From NCBI GenBank assembly GCA_900660155.1, contig CABFPE010000031.1, forward strand, positions 1,201,941-1,252,820: 50,880 nt of DNA, given 5' to 3'. The position numbers were made by a program, and so were the translations under genes. The notes under the pieces were generated by a model. The model was not told the DNA's origin. It saw only the letters and a list, made by a program, of their open reading frames with translations, and did not search any database. This document shows, one piece after another, positions 33,201 through 42,563 of this stretch (position 1 is the stretch's first letter; each line of letters starts with the position of its first letter). Origin of the DNA: Hofstenia miamia. Its lineage: Eukaryota; Xenacoelomorpha; Acoela; Hofsteniidae.

Positions 33201-33607
33201 CATTAAATATCACAACGAAAAACTCATCGCAAACCAAACAGTACATTTCTAGGTCAATTCTTTTTCCAAAACAACTAGTTATGTTAAATACCCTTCTGAC
33301 ATTCTTCAAACTAATCAGAAACCTACCACCTTATAATACGATTAAAATACCGGGATTTATTCATAAACAGAATTCAAGATCAAAGCTTTTTACATGCGTT
33401 AAGTATAAGAAGAATGTTTTAAAGAAATCCTTCATTAATGTCGCCATTCGAACCTGGAATTCGCTACCTAAAGAAATTAAAAATATTGAAAAATTGAAAC
33501 CTTTTAAAAAGCATTTAAAAATCTTCCTTAAGCAAAAATATATTTCTGGAAAATCATGGCTAGGATACAAATTTTATAACAATGACTATACTATAACTCG
33601 TTATTAA
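30242..33607 (+). CDS. CR1-like LINE ORF2: membrane segments, 2A-like motif, APE endonuclease, reverse transcriptase
   Basis: Open frame up to TAA 33605-33607. The frame is the same as ORF1's, separated only by the ORF1 stop; the first AUG is 30275 (1110 residues). Counting from 30242, hydrophobic segments lie at about residues 12-27, 47-60 and 106-119; the last runs into 'LLAVNGIETNPGP' (to residue 128). The endonuclease (about 146-375) shows 'AVSETWL', 'KGGGVLFL', 'LLLGDWNLN', 'SSRTLIDYI' and 'PFSDHC'. The reverse transcriptase (about 600-900) shows 'TPIFKKND', 'NYRPISI', 'FGFRKNFST', 'CLDLSKAFDSINH', 'NGVPQGTILGPLLF', 'QYADDT' and 'FKYLGVTID'. All catalytic residues appear intact. Confidence 0.92.
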   Translation: MNNFYLDFFCTMAFLIMFYYLFYFCFSTPRLRKNYYKFKFNSVLKSKLLLFTFIFLISTFKSNEYDLLLPVHSYFNTYRSIMCYSKTFLTISYRRICTSKVNFKKSFFISLIIFLLLAVNGIETNPGPILNFESYIKKLNNGSDIVNYVHLNFQNLSIKNFEYREFISNFKNDLILAVSETWLKNEDLDTSWTVKETYALFRRDRILNKALGKSKGGGVLFLIPKSFNPKIRNDIQSNNESNFDSLWVEINNPIKNSRFKKQLLNVSYCPHKKFSNFFIQQLEDELSLACSENKDLLLLGDWNLNYFNANDQSKMDLFLNTFNLVLANKTLPTRMTSSSRTLIDYIILAENNNLYYEYTTSECPFSDHCFTSIKFQKSHSAPKNNMKWIKTREKCIENINNFKLSLSSENWFPVYSASNLNEMLENFLKILEFYLNRFCPEKKIMVKSSTNSKANNTFSNKPWITDTCKALIREKNKTYKHFMISRTSKNFAAYKKARNASNIESRKAFNEFIKNEYARLPSERSKWKLIQEITNYKRSKSNSIDVIKDQKGNNLSDNLEITNELNKTFVNLGKYNGPLVKYENVSRKIFTPEFSFRFSTSYEIIKSINKLKTNKSSGPSSIPSWALKITADIIANPLNFIFNECIKLNYFPDNLKLAHITPIFKKNDPSIATNYRPISITSPISKIFERILHNQITEHLNKYNLLSNTQFGFRKNFSTTDALLNATETWRASLDSNKFVAIACLDLSKAFDSINHNILIEKLSYLGFSSNSKQLITSYLSQRFQRVKLNDIFSEWLPVCNGVPQGTILGPLLFSIYVNDMHSIINCNLIQYADDTCIFSDNSSMQLAAESIELNCNKLSKYFCMHKLNINEAKTEFCILPPNKNNYDVSAVTLCVNNINVPIVDTFKYLGVTIDSKLKFNSHINLIVRKLAIGIKSMTLVVRQLPPCAIIQFFHAFIMSHLNYANILFTDLNEVLYKKLNIQLRWALNITTKNSSQTKQYISRSILFPKQLVMLNTLLTFFKLIRNLPPYNTIKIPGFIHKQNSRSKLFTCVKYKKNVLKKSFINVAIRTWNSLPKEIKNIEKLKPFKKHLKIFLKQKYISGKSWLGYKFYNNDYTITRY
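30587..30625 (+). other. 2A-like ribosome-skipping motif within ORF2
   Basis: Codes for 'LLAVNGIETNPGP'. The 2A consensus is D-[VI]-E-x-N-P-G-P; here Gly replaces the Asp and the rest fits. Skipping would occur between the last Gly and Pro (30622/30623) and release the hydrophobic N-terminal part from the endonuclease/RT protein. Established: 2A-like sequences occur at the N-terminus of several APE-type LINE ORF2s. Activity of this variant is unknown. Confidence 0.65.
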
Positions 33608-33752
33608 AATAGTACTATAGTAATTTATCCATAGCCTGCAAGATTTCTTTTGTAATTTATGTGAATTGTATATATGTGTTTTTGTGAATTTAATGACGCT
33701 ATTCAAATAAATTATCAGTTATTTAATTGTTAACATTTATTTGAATAAAGAT

Positions 33753-33779
33753 TCTCTTATCTTATCTTATCTTATCTTA
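33753..33779 (+). repeat. (TTATC)n 3' tail of the CR1-like LINE
   Basis: About five TTATC units end the element directly at the repeat A flank. The inverted LINE end at 34745 starts with the same unit in the opposite orientation. Confidence 0.85.
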
Positions 33780-34260
33780 CACATTTTTAATTGATTTTGT
33801 TTAAACTTTTATTTATCATGTGTTTTATACTGTGATCTATCACTTAATTTATTAATAACTATAACTTTATTTATTATTATTTAGATACGATCGTGTTAAA
33901 TTCATAATGTACAAATACACATTGCGTTTGTTACCTACAGAATTCCCTCAACAACAATGATGATAAACTAACACAATAGACAAATCCAATATTAAGATAT
34001 ATATGGTAATTATAAGCAAAGTGTAGAATAAATTACATTTTTGTCTTTTCTTAAACACGTATGTGGGTTTTACCACGTACGTTTATTAAATATTAGAAAT
34101 TGCGAGTTTTTGCATAAACTAGTTTTTGGTATTTTCCGAAAAATTATTTTGCTTTATTACCGAAATAAGCCATTACACTTCTAATGAGCATTATTATCTC
34201 TCTTATTCAAACATTTGTTATTAAATTTTACTGAATAAAACAAGCATGTAAAATAAACAT
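33780..34260 (+). repeat. Dispersed repeat A, copy 2, right part
   Basis: Matches 6790-6320 inverted: 'acatttttaattgattttg' at the start and 'ttattaaattttactgaata' at the end. CpGs here ('gatacgatcgtg', 'ccacgtacg') are TpG/CpA or otherwise changed in copy 1. Confidence 0.8.
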
Positions 34261-34261
34261 A

Positions 34262-34480
34262 TAAACTAAATTAATGTGATATTTTCAATGTCATGTATGT
34301 TAATAAAAAAACAATTATGTAAAATAAGTATGTAAACTAAATTAATGTGGCATTTCCAATGTCATGTATGTTACTAAAAAAAACAAGTATGTACACTAAA
34401 CAATTTAAACTAAATTAATGTGGTATTTTCCAATGTCATGTATGTTAATAAAAAAAACAAGAATGTAAACTAAATTAAGC
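34262..34480. repeat. Tandem repeat of about 75 bp, three copies
   Basis: A unit with 'aaactaaattaatgtg.tatttccaatgtcatgtatgttaataaaaaaac' repeats about three times with small variation. One such unit, in inverted form, sits at the corresponding edge of repeat A copy 1 (6297-6335), so the array is an expansion of that end. Confidence 0.75.
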
Positions 34481-34744
34481 CACATAAATAAGCGAGTCAC
34501 ATACATTAACAAAATGCAAGTATGCAGTATGTAAAGAAAATAAAACATGTAAGCTAAGTTAGTCCACGTAAATAAGCAAGTAAAAAAATTGGTTGTATTT
34601 TGAACAATAGATTGCAACAATTCTAATCTCATGGGATTTTCGAAAATTCCTCAACCTCTAAAAAAATTGGTTACATTTAAACAAGACTGCAAACAAATGT
34701 GTTTGCCAACAAAAACCAATATATTACAATGACGTCAGAGATAC

Positions 34745-35345
34745 ACAGATAAGATAAGATAAGGTAATCTATATTCATTTGAATTTTTTCCAAATTTCCT
34801 GATATTTCAAATGAATAGCGTCATTAACTACTATGTACAAAAAAAATGAATAACAAAAATGAAATAAATAAAAAAACACTGACTAAAAAATACACTGACT
34901 ACGGATAGCTTACTAATTTCGATTTATTGTATAATCGTTATTATAAAATTTAAATCCTATCCATGATCTACCTGATATAAACTGTTGTTTGAGAAATAAT
35001 CATTTTAATTCTTTTTTGAATTTTTTAAGGTTGTCTATTATTTTCATTTCTTTTGGCAATATATTCCAGTTATAAATTGCAGTATTAATAAAGGATTGAC
35101 TCATATTTTATTAAATTTAACACATGAGTAGTTTTTTGATCGTTTATTTTGCTTCAGACAATCTGTCGAAAATGAGAATGATATCTTGTTGTAGGGTGGA
35201 ACTTTGTTAATGAATTTGAAGAAATAAATAATAATATTGTAAATAATTAACTCTCGGTGAAAAACAATAGATTTAGAAATATATTCTTTTGCTTTAGAAG
35301 AGTTTTTATTACAAACATTTAATGTCCATTTTAGTTGAACTCATT
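34745..35345 (-). pseudogene. CR1-like LINE 3' fragment (ORF2 C-terminus and tail)
   Basis: Starts at the left with (GATAA)n, the inverted tail. Minus-strand readings 'FKFYNNDYTIN', 'FKKELK', 'ILPKEMKIIDN' and 'CVKFNK' match the C-terminus of the ORF2 at 30242-33607 ('YKFYNNDYTITRY', 'FKKHLK', 'SLPKEIKNIEK', 'CVKYKK'). At least two frame breaks. A 5'-truncated dead copy in the opposite orientation to the intact LINE, 970 bp away. Confidence 0.85.
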
Positions 35346-35399
35346 TTCCACAATACAATAGTCGAACTTCATTTTCCACAATAACATTTTTTGCTACTC

Positions 35400-36777
35400 C
35401 CAGCCTTCTCAGTTGAAATTTGGATCTAAATCCTTGCTTTCAGTTTGCGGAGTTCAACAATTTGATCCCTTGGCTGCTTTTTGCTTGCTATTCATCATTT
35501 CTGCTATCAAAGATAAATTTCCTGAATTAGCATGTAATGAATGGTATTTAGATGATAGTTCTCTAGTTGGGGACATTCCATCTTTGTGTACAGTATTTGC
35601 GTTTGTGGCATTAGCTATGAAAAAAGTAAGCTTGGAAGTTAGTTTACCTAAATGTGAAGCATGGTCGCCTAATCCTAATTGCAATTTCAGTGCTTTGCCC
35701 AAAGCAATCAATAGACGAAAAGATGGTCTTAGCACTTTTGGAGCTCCTATCTCCAAAATTTGTCCAAGAGTTCTTTTCGAAACATGTTTCAAAATCCATT
35801 GAAATTATGAATGACAAAATTACTTGAAGACCCACAGTTAGAATTGCATCTGTTGAGGAGCTGTGCTTCACTACCTAAAATATCTGTTTGTTTAAGAACT
35901 TCTAATCCCTCAACTGTTACAGCAGAAATTGAAGAATTTGATTCAGCAGTTCATCAGTCTAAAGAAGATCTTGGACATGTGGACAATAAAGAGTTATGTA
36001 AAGAGATTGTTCCCATTAATGATTATATGCACTCTGTGCCACATCAGTGTTTGCAAGAACTTTCTAGTAAAGCACTAGCATTGTCTGAAATGCCTTTACA
36101 CATGGTCCAAAGCACAGAAGTCCATTTTTTTATCCTTGAGTTTGTCTTATGATAAAGCAAGACTTCTCTTGAAAGCACTTGGTCTTTCCTTCACTCCTGC
36201 TGAATTCCGAATTTTGCTTTGTTATTGGTTTGGAATCCACCTAATTGATGGTGACAAAGAATGTCCAAAATGCTTTAAACCATGGGATTTATTTGGTGAT
36301 CATGCTATGCATGCACAATCTGTGGTGAAAGAATTGCGCGGCATGATCAACTCAGGGACGTTATTATTGCAACTGCTTCTAAATGTGCTTGAAAAGTCCG
36401 AGTCTTGGGCTCGTCCTGTGGAAATCTTTTTGCCATGCTGGTCTTCTGCCCGACCAGCTGCTCTAGATGTGACTAATTTGTTCACTGCAGCCTTCAACTG
36501 TTTCTCTTGCAGATATTAATGCTGGTCATGCACTGAAAGTCTCAGACAACCAAAAGCTTACTAAATACGCAGAATCATGTTCAGCTGCTGGTATATCCTT
36601 CATACCACTATCAGTGGAAGCTCTAGGCGGATGGTCACCAATTGTTCAAAGTATTCTCCCCAATGTTTTTGCCAGAAGTGCCTCTTGCAGTCTGAATACA
36701 ATTTCTACATATTCTTTCCAGCAATTGTCAGTAATTTTACAGCAGGGAAATGCTACACTTCTATTATCAAGATATAG
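35400..36777 (+). pseudogene. LINE relic with reverse transcriptase and restriction-like endonuclease (REL type)
   Basis: Frame blocks: 35413-35802 with 'CGVQQFDPLAAFCLLFII' (usual GVQQGDPLGPLLF; the Gly-Asp is Phe-Asp here) and 'NEWYLDDSSLVGD' (catalytic YLDD); 35811-36152; 36136-36519 with 'ECPKCFKPWDLFGDHAM' (CxxC...GDHA, a CCHH/CCHC-type finger) and 'RPVEIFLPCWSSARPAALDV'; then, after a frame change, 'NAGHALKVSDNQKLTKY', 'FIPLSVEALGGWSP' and 'LQQGNATLLLSRYSG' to a stop at 36777. RT followed by a finger and an RP...D motif fits elements whose endonuclease is restriction-like (R2-related, clade not determined). At least three frame breaks. Confidence 0.7.
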
Positions 36778-37521
36778 TGGTTAGGGTTCAAGCAATTTGT
36801 CTAATCTGTGACATCTGGAACACAAACTCATTACATAGTGTTATCCACAGCATCTTAACCATTGTACAAGTTTTCCAGTATCAATCACTCAAAAATTAAT
36901 CATTGTAATGTAATTTTATTTGTATTTATTTTCGTTATTTTTAAAAAAAACAATTTTAAATTTGGTAATTCTTTTCAAGTAAAAAATAGTGATTTGTGTA
37001 AATAAAATCAAGTTGTAGCATATATGATTAATTTTTTGCTTATCTCTCAATTTCACATTTTGATTTACTAAAAAATATCCAAGAGCAATACTATTCAGGA
37101 TATATAAAAAAGTTTTAATAAATTTTCCTAGATTCCCATAGCATGTACTAACAGAAGGTGGAGCCTTCCAACAGTTTGGAAGAGGAAACACCGCAGATAT
37201 CAAGATACATTATTGGTAGGAAGTAAATTTTATAAAATTTATGCAAAAAAGATATAACATATTGCATATACGAAATTTCATGTTTGTTTATAACTATTTA
37301 TTAGTTATTGTTTGTTATTATTGCTTATGTACTTTAAATATCTTTATACATTACAGAGCATTTGACATTTAATGCAATGAGTGAAATTAATATATTCTAC
37401 ATTTTAAATTTAAACAAGTTAGTAATTACCCATTACTTAAATTTAAATTCTTTATAAAAATCTGCAGTACAAAATTAATCATGCAAATGCTATTAAAATA
37501 ACTATTCTTTTAAAGCAGAAA
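36778..37521. other. Spacer and probable 3'UTR of tropomodulin
   Basis: No gene. The right part is the presumed 3'UTR of the minus-strand tropomodulin gene, with a polyadenylation signal at 37302-37297. Confidence 0.5.
37297..37302 (-). terminator. Candidate polyadenylation signal of tropomodulin
   Basis: AATAAA on the minus strand, 220 bp after the tropomodulin stop codon (37522). Such hexamers are frequent in AT-rich DNA, so position is the only support. Confidence 0.35.
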
Positions 37522-37868
37522 CTATGTTTCAAAATCATAACACTCCGATGCATCAAATTCGAGATTGGAGTAAGTAGTTTTTTGAAAATGATCGTTGCTC
37601 TGTGAAGAAGCTTCTTTCAGGTACAATTTGCTTTGATTTCCACCTTGATCATCTGAATCGGAATCATCATCAGCATCATCGTCGTCATCGTCTTCATCAT
37701 CATCATCCTCTTCTCCGTCTTCATTATCTTCCTTATCATCCTTTAGGTCATCATTATTTCGATCTAATTCAGCATCACTCGCTTCACTTGTGACATCAAG
37801 CGAAGGAATTCCACCACTTTGTGAATCATCATCCTCGTCATCATCATCCTTTAATTGATTAAGTATAT
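37522..37868 (-). CDS. TMOD: Tropomodulin last exon: poly-acidic tail
   Basis: Acceptor 'ccatcacttttag' at 37869, phase 1, 115 residues, stop TAG 37524-37522. The centre is almost only Asp/Glu (for example 'DGEEDDDDEDDDDDDADDD'), followed by 'GGNQSKLYLKEASSQSNDHF' and an end 'FDASECYDFET'. The plus-strand frame over the same bases is His-rich and is only a shadow. Leiomodins also extend the tropomodulin fold, but with Pro-rich and WH2 parts; I see no WH2 motif here. Confidence 0.85.
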
Positions 37869-40800
37869 CTAAAAGTGATGGTATAAATTTAAATATACAA
37901 TTATAATGCATATAAAGAATGTCAAAACATTAACGTTCTTGTATCAGACTTAACGAATAAAAGGAGCTAAGTCAACATATAATAGACTACAGACCATTGT
38001 TCAGCACAGCTTTCAAAATTAATGGGTTTCTGAGTGATCTACTCTGCAGCTATTGCAGACACACATTTTGTGAATTTTTATAAAATATATACTCTTGCTA
38101 CACATTTTGATTTTGACTTCTCCTGCAGAATGGGATATCACGAAAACGCCTTGAAAAGCAGCAATTGTAAACTAGCTGAAACATACATATTCACTTAGGC
38201 TATTTTGAAAATGCAGCATTATATAATTTGAAAGAATTTATAAACATACATAAACAAATCTGAGTGTGGGCGGCCCTAAAAAGGCTCTAGTAAATATCAG
38301 ATGCAGCTTCTTCTGACCAAGTGAAAAAACTGTTTCCTGTAGCCAGGATGGGCATGTTTTAAACATTGCTTGCTTAAAACAACAGTTTTTTTTGCAATGA
38401 TTTTTAAATTTTTTCCGACTTTATGGAAAGTTTGGAACAATTTTTTAATTTCGTCCAATCTTGCTTTCACAAGCGATTTCTTACTGAAAAAATCGTAAAA
38501 CTTACGTTTTGTTTGTGTATGAAATCAGAAATGAATGTCGATAAGCTTAACATAATTCAAAGTTTGTTACTATATGTGAACTCAGCAAAATTTTAGTACC
38601 TTGAGGTGGTCTTGTCTATGAACAAAAATTGTTTTCAACGTTTAAAACGTTTTAAAAGTTTAAAACATGTTTTATGTAAAAAAATACACTATTTTACCAA
38701 CCCTGCCTGTAACACAAATATAGAACACATTTAAGTCAAAATAAATTTGAAACATCCAATAATATATGTGGAGCACAAAAAGTGCCTCAAACTATGTTCA
38801 CGTAGTAAAAAGGTAAACAGGCTCTAACTGTTAAGTAGGCAAATAAATACGTTGAATTAATTGTGAAGAATTTATAATTCCTAATACTGAAAACATTTTG
38901 AATATACAATTGCACGATTACGTCACATAACTACACTGATAAGAAATTTGCGCTACTTACAAACGAGCGATATGAATTCGCTAACGCAGGATATCCCCAT
39001 TCGGCTGAAATCGTTTTTTTGCATTTTTAAGATGTTACGAGAATTTGTTGATATTAAATGCTAATAACAGAGATAGACAGACTATTTTATATTACACTAT
39101 CAATGTAATTGTGTTAAGAAGCCAATACATCAAATGGTTGGCTATAAATAGAAGTCAAAGAATTTTGAGTCTGCTAGCCACATGCATTTAAAATTTAAAA
39201 TATTTTACATTTTCCAAATTGATTTATAAATTTTTCAATAATTCAGCAGCTACGATAAAAATTTGATCATTACGTGGATAAAATATCATCTGGGAAAACT
39301 ATAAAATATTCAAAAGATGATTATTATTAAACTAATGATAAATTGAACTGCAAATATCCATTTAGCAGATGAGGGGAGAAAAGAAAAAACTACAAACCTT
39401 GAGGAGAGACGAAAACAGGTTTTCTAGGTTTAACTTTCTGCAAAGGCTCCAGCTTACGATCCTTCTTTTTTTTATCCATTTCAATCAAATTGGTTCTCAT
39501 TTCCGCGAAATACTGCTTCTGTTTGTCCGATTCTTGAATATCAAATTCATTGCGCGGTTTAGGAGTTGGGGCTTTTTCGCTTTCTTCAGCTTCACCCCGT
39601 TTCACTCTGCGATCTATAACAAAACATTTAATTCAACATTAGTTGACAATGCACGTTAAATATGTATAAAGTTGAACATACATCATTACCAAGATTTACT
39701 CTTAACAACTATCATACTCAAATTAAAAGATCATGCCTATAACTTCTTCCTGCGTAGGACGAAGTTATATCTTTATCGGTTATAATATAAAGTACTATAA
39801 TTATTCAATATAACCATCGATAAAAACAATTGATTCACGCCTTTAAAAAAGAGTGCATGATGTAAAACTAGCTAGTACAAACAAATCAATCCTACAATAG
39901 TCAGGGTTGGCATGTTTTAAACAGGACCTGTTTAAAACATTTTTTAAACACTGTTTAAAACACCTCGTTTTTTGCAATGTGTATTTTAAATGTTTTTTTT
40001 CCAAATTAATAGAGAACTTTATAGAAAATTTGGAAAATAATTTGAGGATTTCGTCCATTCGTATTTTCAAATCCTTGAGGTGAGTGTGTCTAAGAGCAAA
40101 AAACATTGTTTTACACGTTTTTGTAAAACATTATACAAAGCAACTTATAGAAAATGGGCTTACCTAACTCAACATTTCTTTTCACTGCGATCATGGTACG
40201 CATCAAAGGACCCTGCAGTTTGAAATTGTGCCCTAGCTTCAAAATGGTGTGGTTAGCTTCAATCATATCGGCCAAACGCATTTCATACTTTTGTCCAAGT
40301 GATGAAAACTATGTAATTACGCTTGCAAAATGAAACATACAAAATCAATATACCTGATTTGTGATTCTAAATTCTTTCAGGGTTTTATTTTCTTCAATAG
40401 CATCACACAAACGCTAAATGTTTGCATACATTATAAGAATTATTACATTTCAGTTAAAAAATAAAAAGAATTTAATTAGATATGGCTGAATAGGTTTATT
40501 GAGAACTTACCATTATTGAATGACCAGTTAAATAGTTAGTTTCCAAGTTCAGAACTTCAATTGTCTCATTTTCCTCAAGCATATCTGCGAACGCCTAAAC
40601 AAAGTGCATAATAAACAAAAAATCTATTTCAAAATATTCGACTAGAAATTGAAATGTGAAATTATTACATTTGAATGAAAATTTATATCATGCATCGACC
40701 ATGTAAAGCGATATTTTGAAATGCACATTAAATTGAACAAATAATGGACAAGAATTCATTAGCTAACTTCTAGAAATTTAGTTTACAGTATGTCCGCGCA

Positions 40801-41808
40801 TTTAAATGATATATTTTGAGGCAGTTCCAGACAATAAGTAGATAAGAGTGATGAAAATGATTTCTAGGTTAAACACAAACACCTCCAGTAGGCTTTACAG
40901 AGTATAAACGTTCAATCTTGAAAACTGTTAAATTTAAGGATATTGTGCAAACAGTTAAGTACACAGAGACAACTAAAATTATAATTTTAGGAGTGTTATC
41001 TATCATGAGCAAGAAAATTTACATTGTGATGTATAAATAAAACATACAAATCCAATGCAATCATCCATTCCAGTATTTGATAGAAGGAGTTCTTTTACAC
41101 TTGTATTTGATTTGAGGGCATCGGCGAGTCTGCTATACTGCTCTCGACTGACCTAATCAAAGGGAATAAACAATTTCATATTAAAAATACTAAATATGTA
41201 AACAAGCAAGAATCTCAACATACTTTGAAATTAGTGAAGTTGATATTTGTGAGACTTGAATCATTATCCTTGACTTGAGAAATAATTTTTTCAACGTCAA
41301 TATCAACTGGTGGTTCCTTTGGTAGAGCAGCAGGTATGCTGAATTTGCAAACAGCTAAATAATTACGTGTCAATGCGTTATTATCCTAATTTGTACACTT
41401 GTAAGGATAATACTAACTGTTGAACGATCGCTTTCCAAGTTTATCACTAGTTAAGGACCGTGCAGCGTAAAACTGTTCTTGATTGACCATTTCATGCATG
41501 CCTAATATAGCAGCTAAATCAACAATGTCGTCTTCAGTAGCCTCTTCTAGAGCAGCTTCCCAATCTGGATCCATTCCAAGCTCACCCTTTTTATCGGTGT
41601 CTTTCTTAATTTCGTAACGTCGAACTTCTTGCTTTGGGCGCCAAACCTTGCCTTTCTTTTCCCCGGTATATGGAACGTAGTCATCACGACTTTTTGCTTC
41701 AGCAGCTTGCTTATCAAGGAAATCTAGCAGGCTTTCCCGATTGAAATTCTCGGTGGGTGGTTTATTAACGTGATATCGAGTTCTGTCTCGAGCTGGTAAT
41801 GAGTTATT
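37522..41808 (-). CDS. TMOD: Tropomodulin family actin pointed-end capping protein, eight exons, acidic C-terminal tail
   Basis: Exons (minus): 41808-41418, 41354-41224, 41152-41048, 40594-40511, 40413-40354, 40308-40164, 39613-39398, 37868-37522; all GT-AG with matching phases. Together with the exon at 19546 they give 538 residues. Exon 1 here has 'NFNRESLLDFLDKQA' and 'DDYVPYTGEKKGKVW' (actin-binding site 1) and 'EATEDDIVDLAAILGMHEM' (second tropomyosin site). The next exons build the leucine-rich domain: 'PPVDIDVEKIISQVKDNDSS', 'LADALKSNTSVKELLL', 'FADMLEENETIEVLNLETN', 'LCDAIEENKTLKEF', 'MRLADMIEANHTILKLGHNF' and 'LQGPLMRTMIAV'. Vertebrate tropomodulins end soon after this; here about 185 more residues follow: a Lys/Pro-rich exon and an Asp/Glu-rich exon. 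The protein would cap pointed ends of tropomyosin-coated actin filaments. No start codon is present in this block. Confidence 0.93.
38344..38705. mobile_element. hAT-type MITE in the last tropomodulin intron
   Basis: Begins CAGGATGGGCATG and ends CCAACCCTG. The 8-bp flanks CCTGTAGC (38336-38343) and CCTGTAAC (38706-38713) differ in one base and form a good hAT-type duplication. Noncoding; contains 'gttttaaac' words near both ends, shared with the element at 39902. Confidence 0.8.
39902..40135. mobile_element. hAT-type MITE, related copy, truncated, in a tropomodulin intron
   Basis: Begins CAGGGTTGGCATGTTTTAAAC and follows the 38344 element through 'tttttgcaatg', 'atttcgtcca' and 'ccttgaggt'. 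The right end lacks the CCAACCCTG terminus and no duplication was found, so the copy is truncated. Confidence 0.65.
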
Positions 41809-41867
41809 CTAAAAATATATACTGTTTGTGAATATATACTTTATGTATAAATGCTAGCTAGATATAC

Positions 41868-42148
41868 ATATACGGGTTTTGGATAAAAAACTCTAAAATA
41901 GCTATGGCACTGGATACAAAAAATCTAGTTATTATGGCGGAGGACGATGGATATGTTTTCAAAAATTTTTTTTGAAAAAACCTGAAACTCATACAAAATA
42001 AATTAGACCCCTATTCCAAATGCGCAATGTAAAAATTTTTGGATAGAAAAATTATTCTGCATTCCATCAAAAAAGGCATAGGATACTATGCAAAAACGGA
42101 AAGTGCGGGTGGTGGATACAAATCACATAGGATCTAGAGCCCGTATAT
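41868..42148. repeat. Small element with ATATACGGG/CCCGTATAT ends
   Basis: The 9-bp ends are inverted. The interior is noncoding. The right end continues into an (AT)n tract to about 42170. It lies between the Ig exons and the first tropomodulin exon in contig 3. Confidence 0.35.
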
Positions 42149-42258
42149 ATATATATATATATATATATGGCTATTTTAATGGTTTATCTAAATTTCATCA
42201 AGTATTTATGTTCCATTACATGCATATTAATTATGATTTGATTAAAAATTTGACTTAC

Positions 42259-42516
42259 AATATACAATCAAGCTAGCTATTTTGGTTTGCCTTTCTACTC
42301 CATTGTCAGCAATGCAGTAAACCTTGGCTTCATTTTCATTTGAAATTGGTGCATGCATGAGAGTCAAACTGTTTCCATTTATTACGTGACTAAGAGATCC
42401 GCTCAAAAACAATTGAATATGGATAACGGATGGATTGGAATTATATGCACTGCAACTAATCAAAGAAACCTCATTTTCTATTGATTCAATTGAACTGGGA
42501 AACTCAATAAACAAAT
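42259..42516 (-). CDS. Immunoglobulin-domain exon 2 of an unidentified gene
   Basis: Acceptor 'aatgtttttag' before 42516 and donor 'gtaagt' after 42259; 258 nt, phase 1 to phase 1, the usual phase for Ig-domain exons. The fold is seen from 'EVSLISCSAYNSNPSV', 'NGNSLTLMHAPISNEN' and 'AKVYCIADNGV': two Cys 46 residues apart, with 'C-x-A' after the second. The strand-C Trp is replaced by a hydrophobic residue. It follows exon 42564-42824 in phase. Splicing it to the tropomodulin exon at 41808 would create a TAA, so it belongs to another transcript. Likely part of a cell-surface or secreted adhesion or receptor protein; family unknown. Confidence 0.75.
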
Positions 42517-42563
42517 CTAAAAACATTATTGTTCATCAAAGGATTATATTAGCTAATGCTTAC

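Larger units (their letters stand above)
29278..33779 (+). mobile_element. CR1-like LINE, nearly full length, both ORFs uninterrupted
   Basis: About 4.5 kb. ORF1 (esterase) and ORF2 (endonuclease and reverse transcriptase) are open, followed by a 170-bp 3'UTR and a terminal (TTATC)n tail, the usual short-repeat end of CR1/L2-type LINEs. The insertion point is defined by comparing repeat A copy 1 (6780-6800): the empty site reads through 'gtttgttaatacacattttt' (inverted). ORF1 lacks about 40 N-terminal residues compared with the copy at 1-624, so this copy is slightly 5'-truncated. The open frames suggest a recent insertion. Confidence 0.88.

Noticed and set aside
37602..37793. His/Leu-rich plus-strand ORF of 63 residues
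   Set aside because: It is the antisense shadow of the poly-acidic tropomodulin exon.
41808..42516. Fusion of the Ig exons with tropomodulin
   Set aside because: Phase 1 joined to the phase 0 exon gives TAA at the junction.
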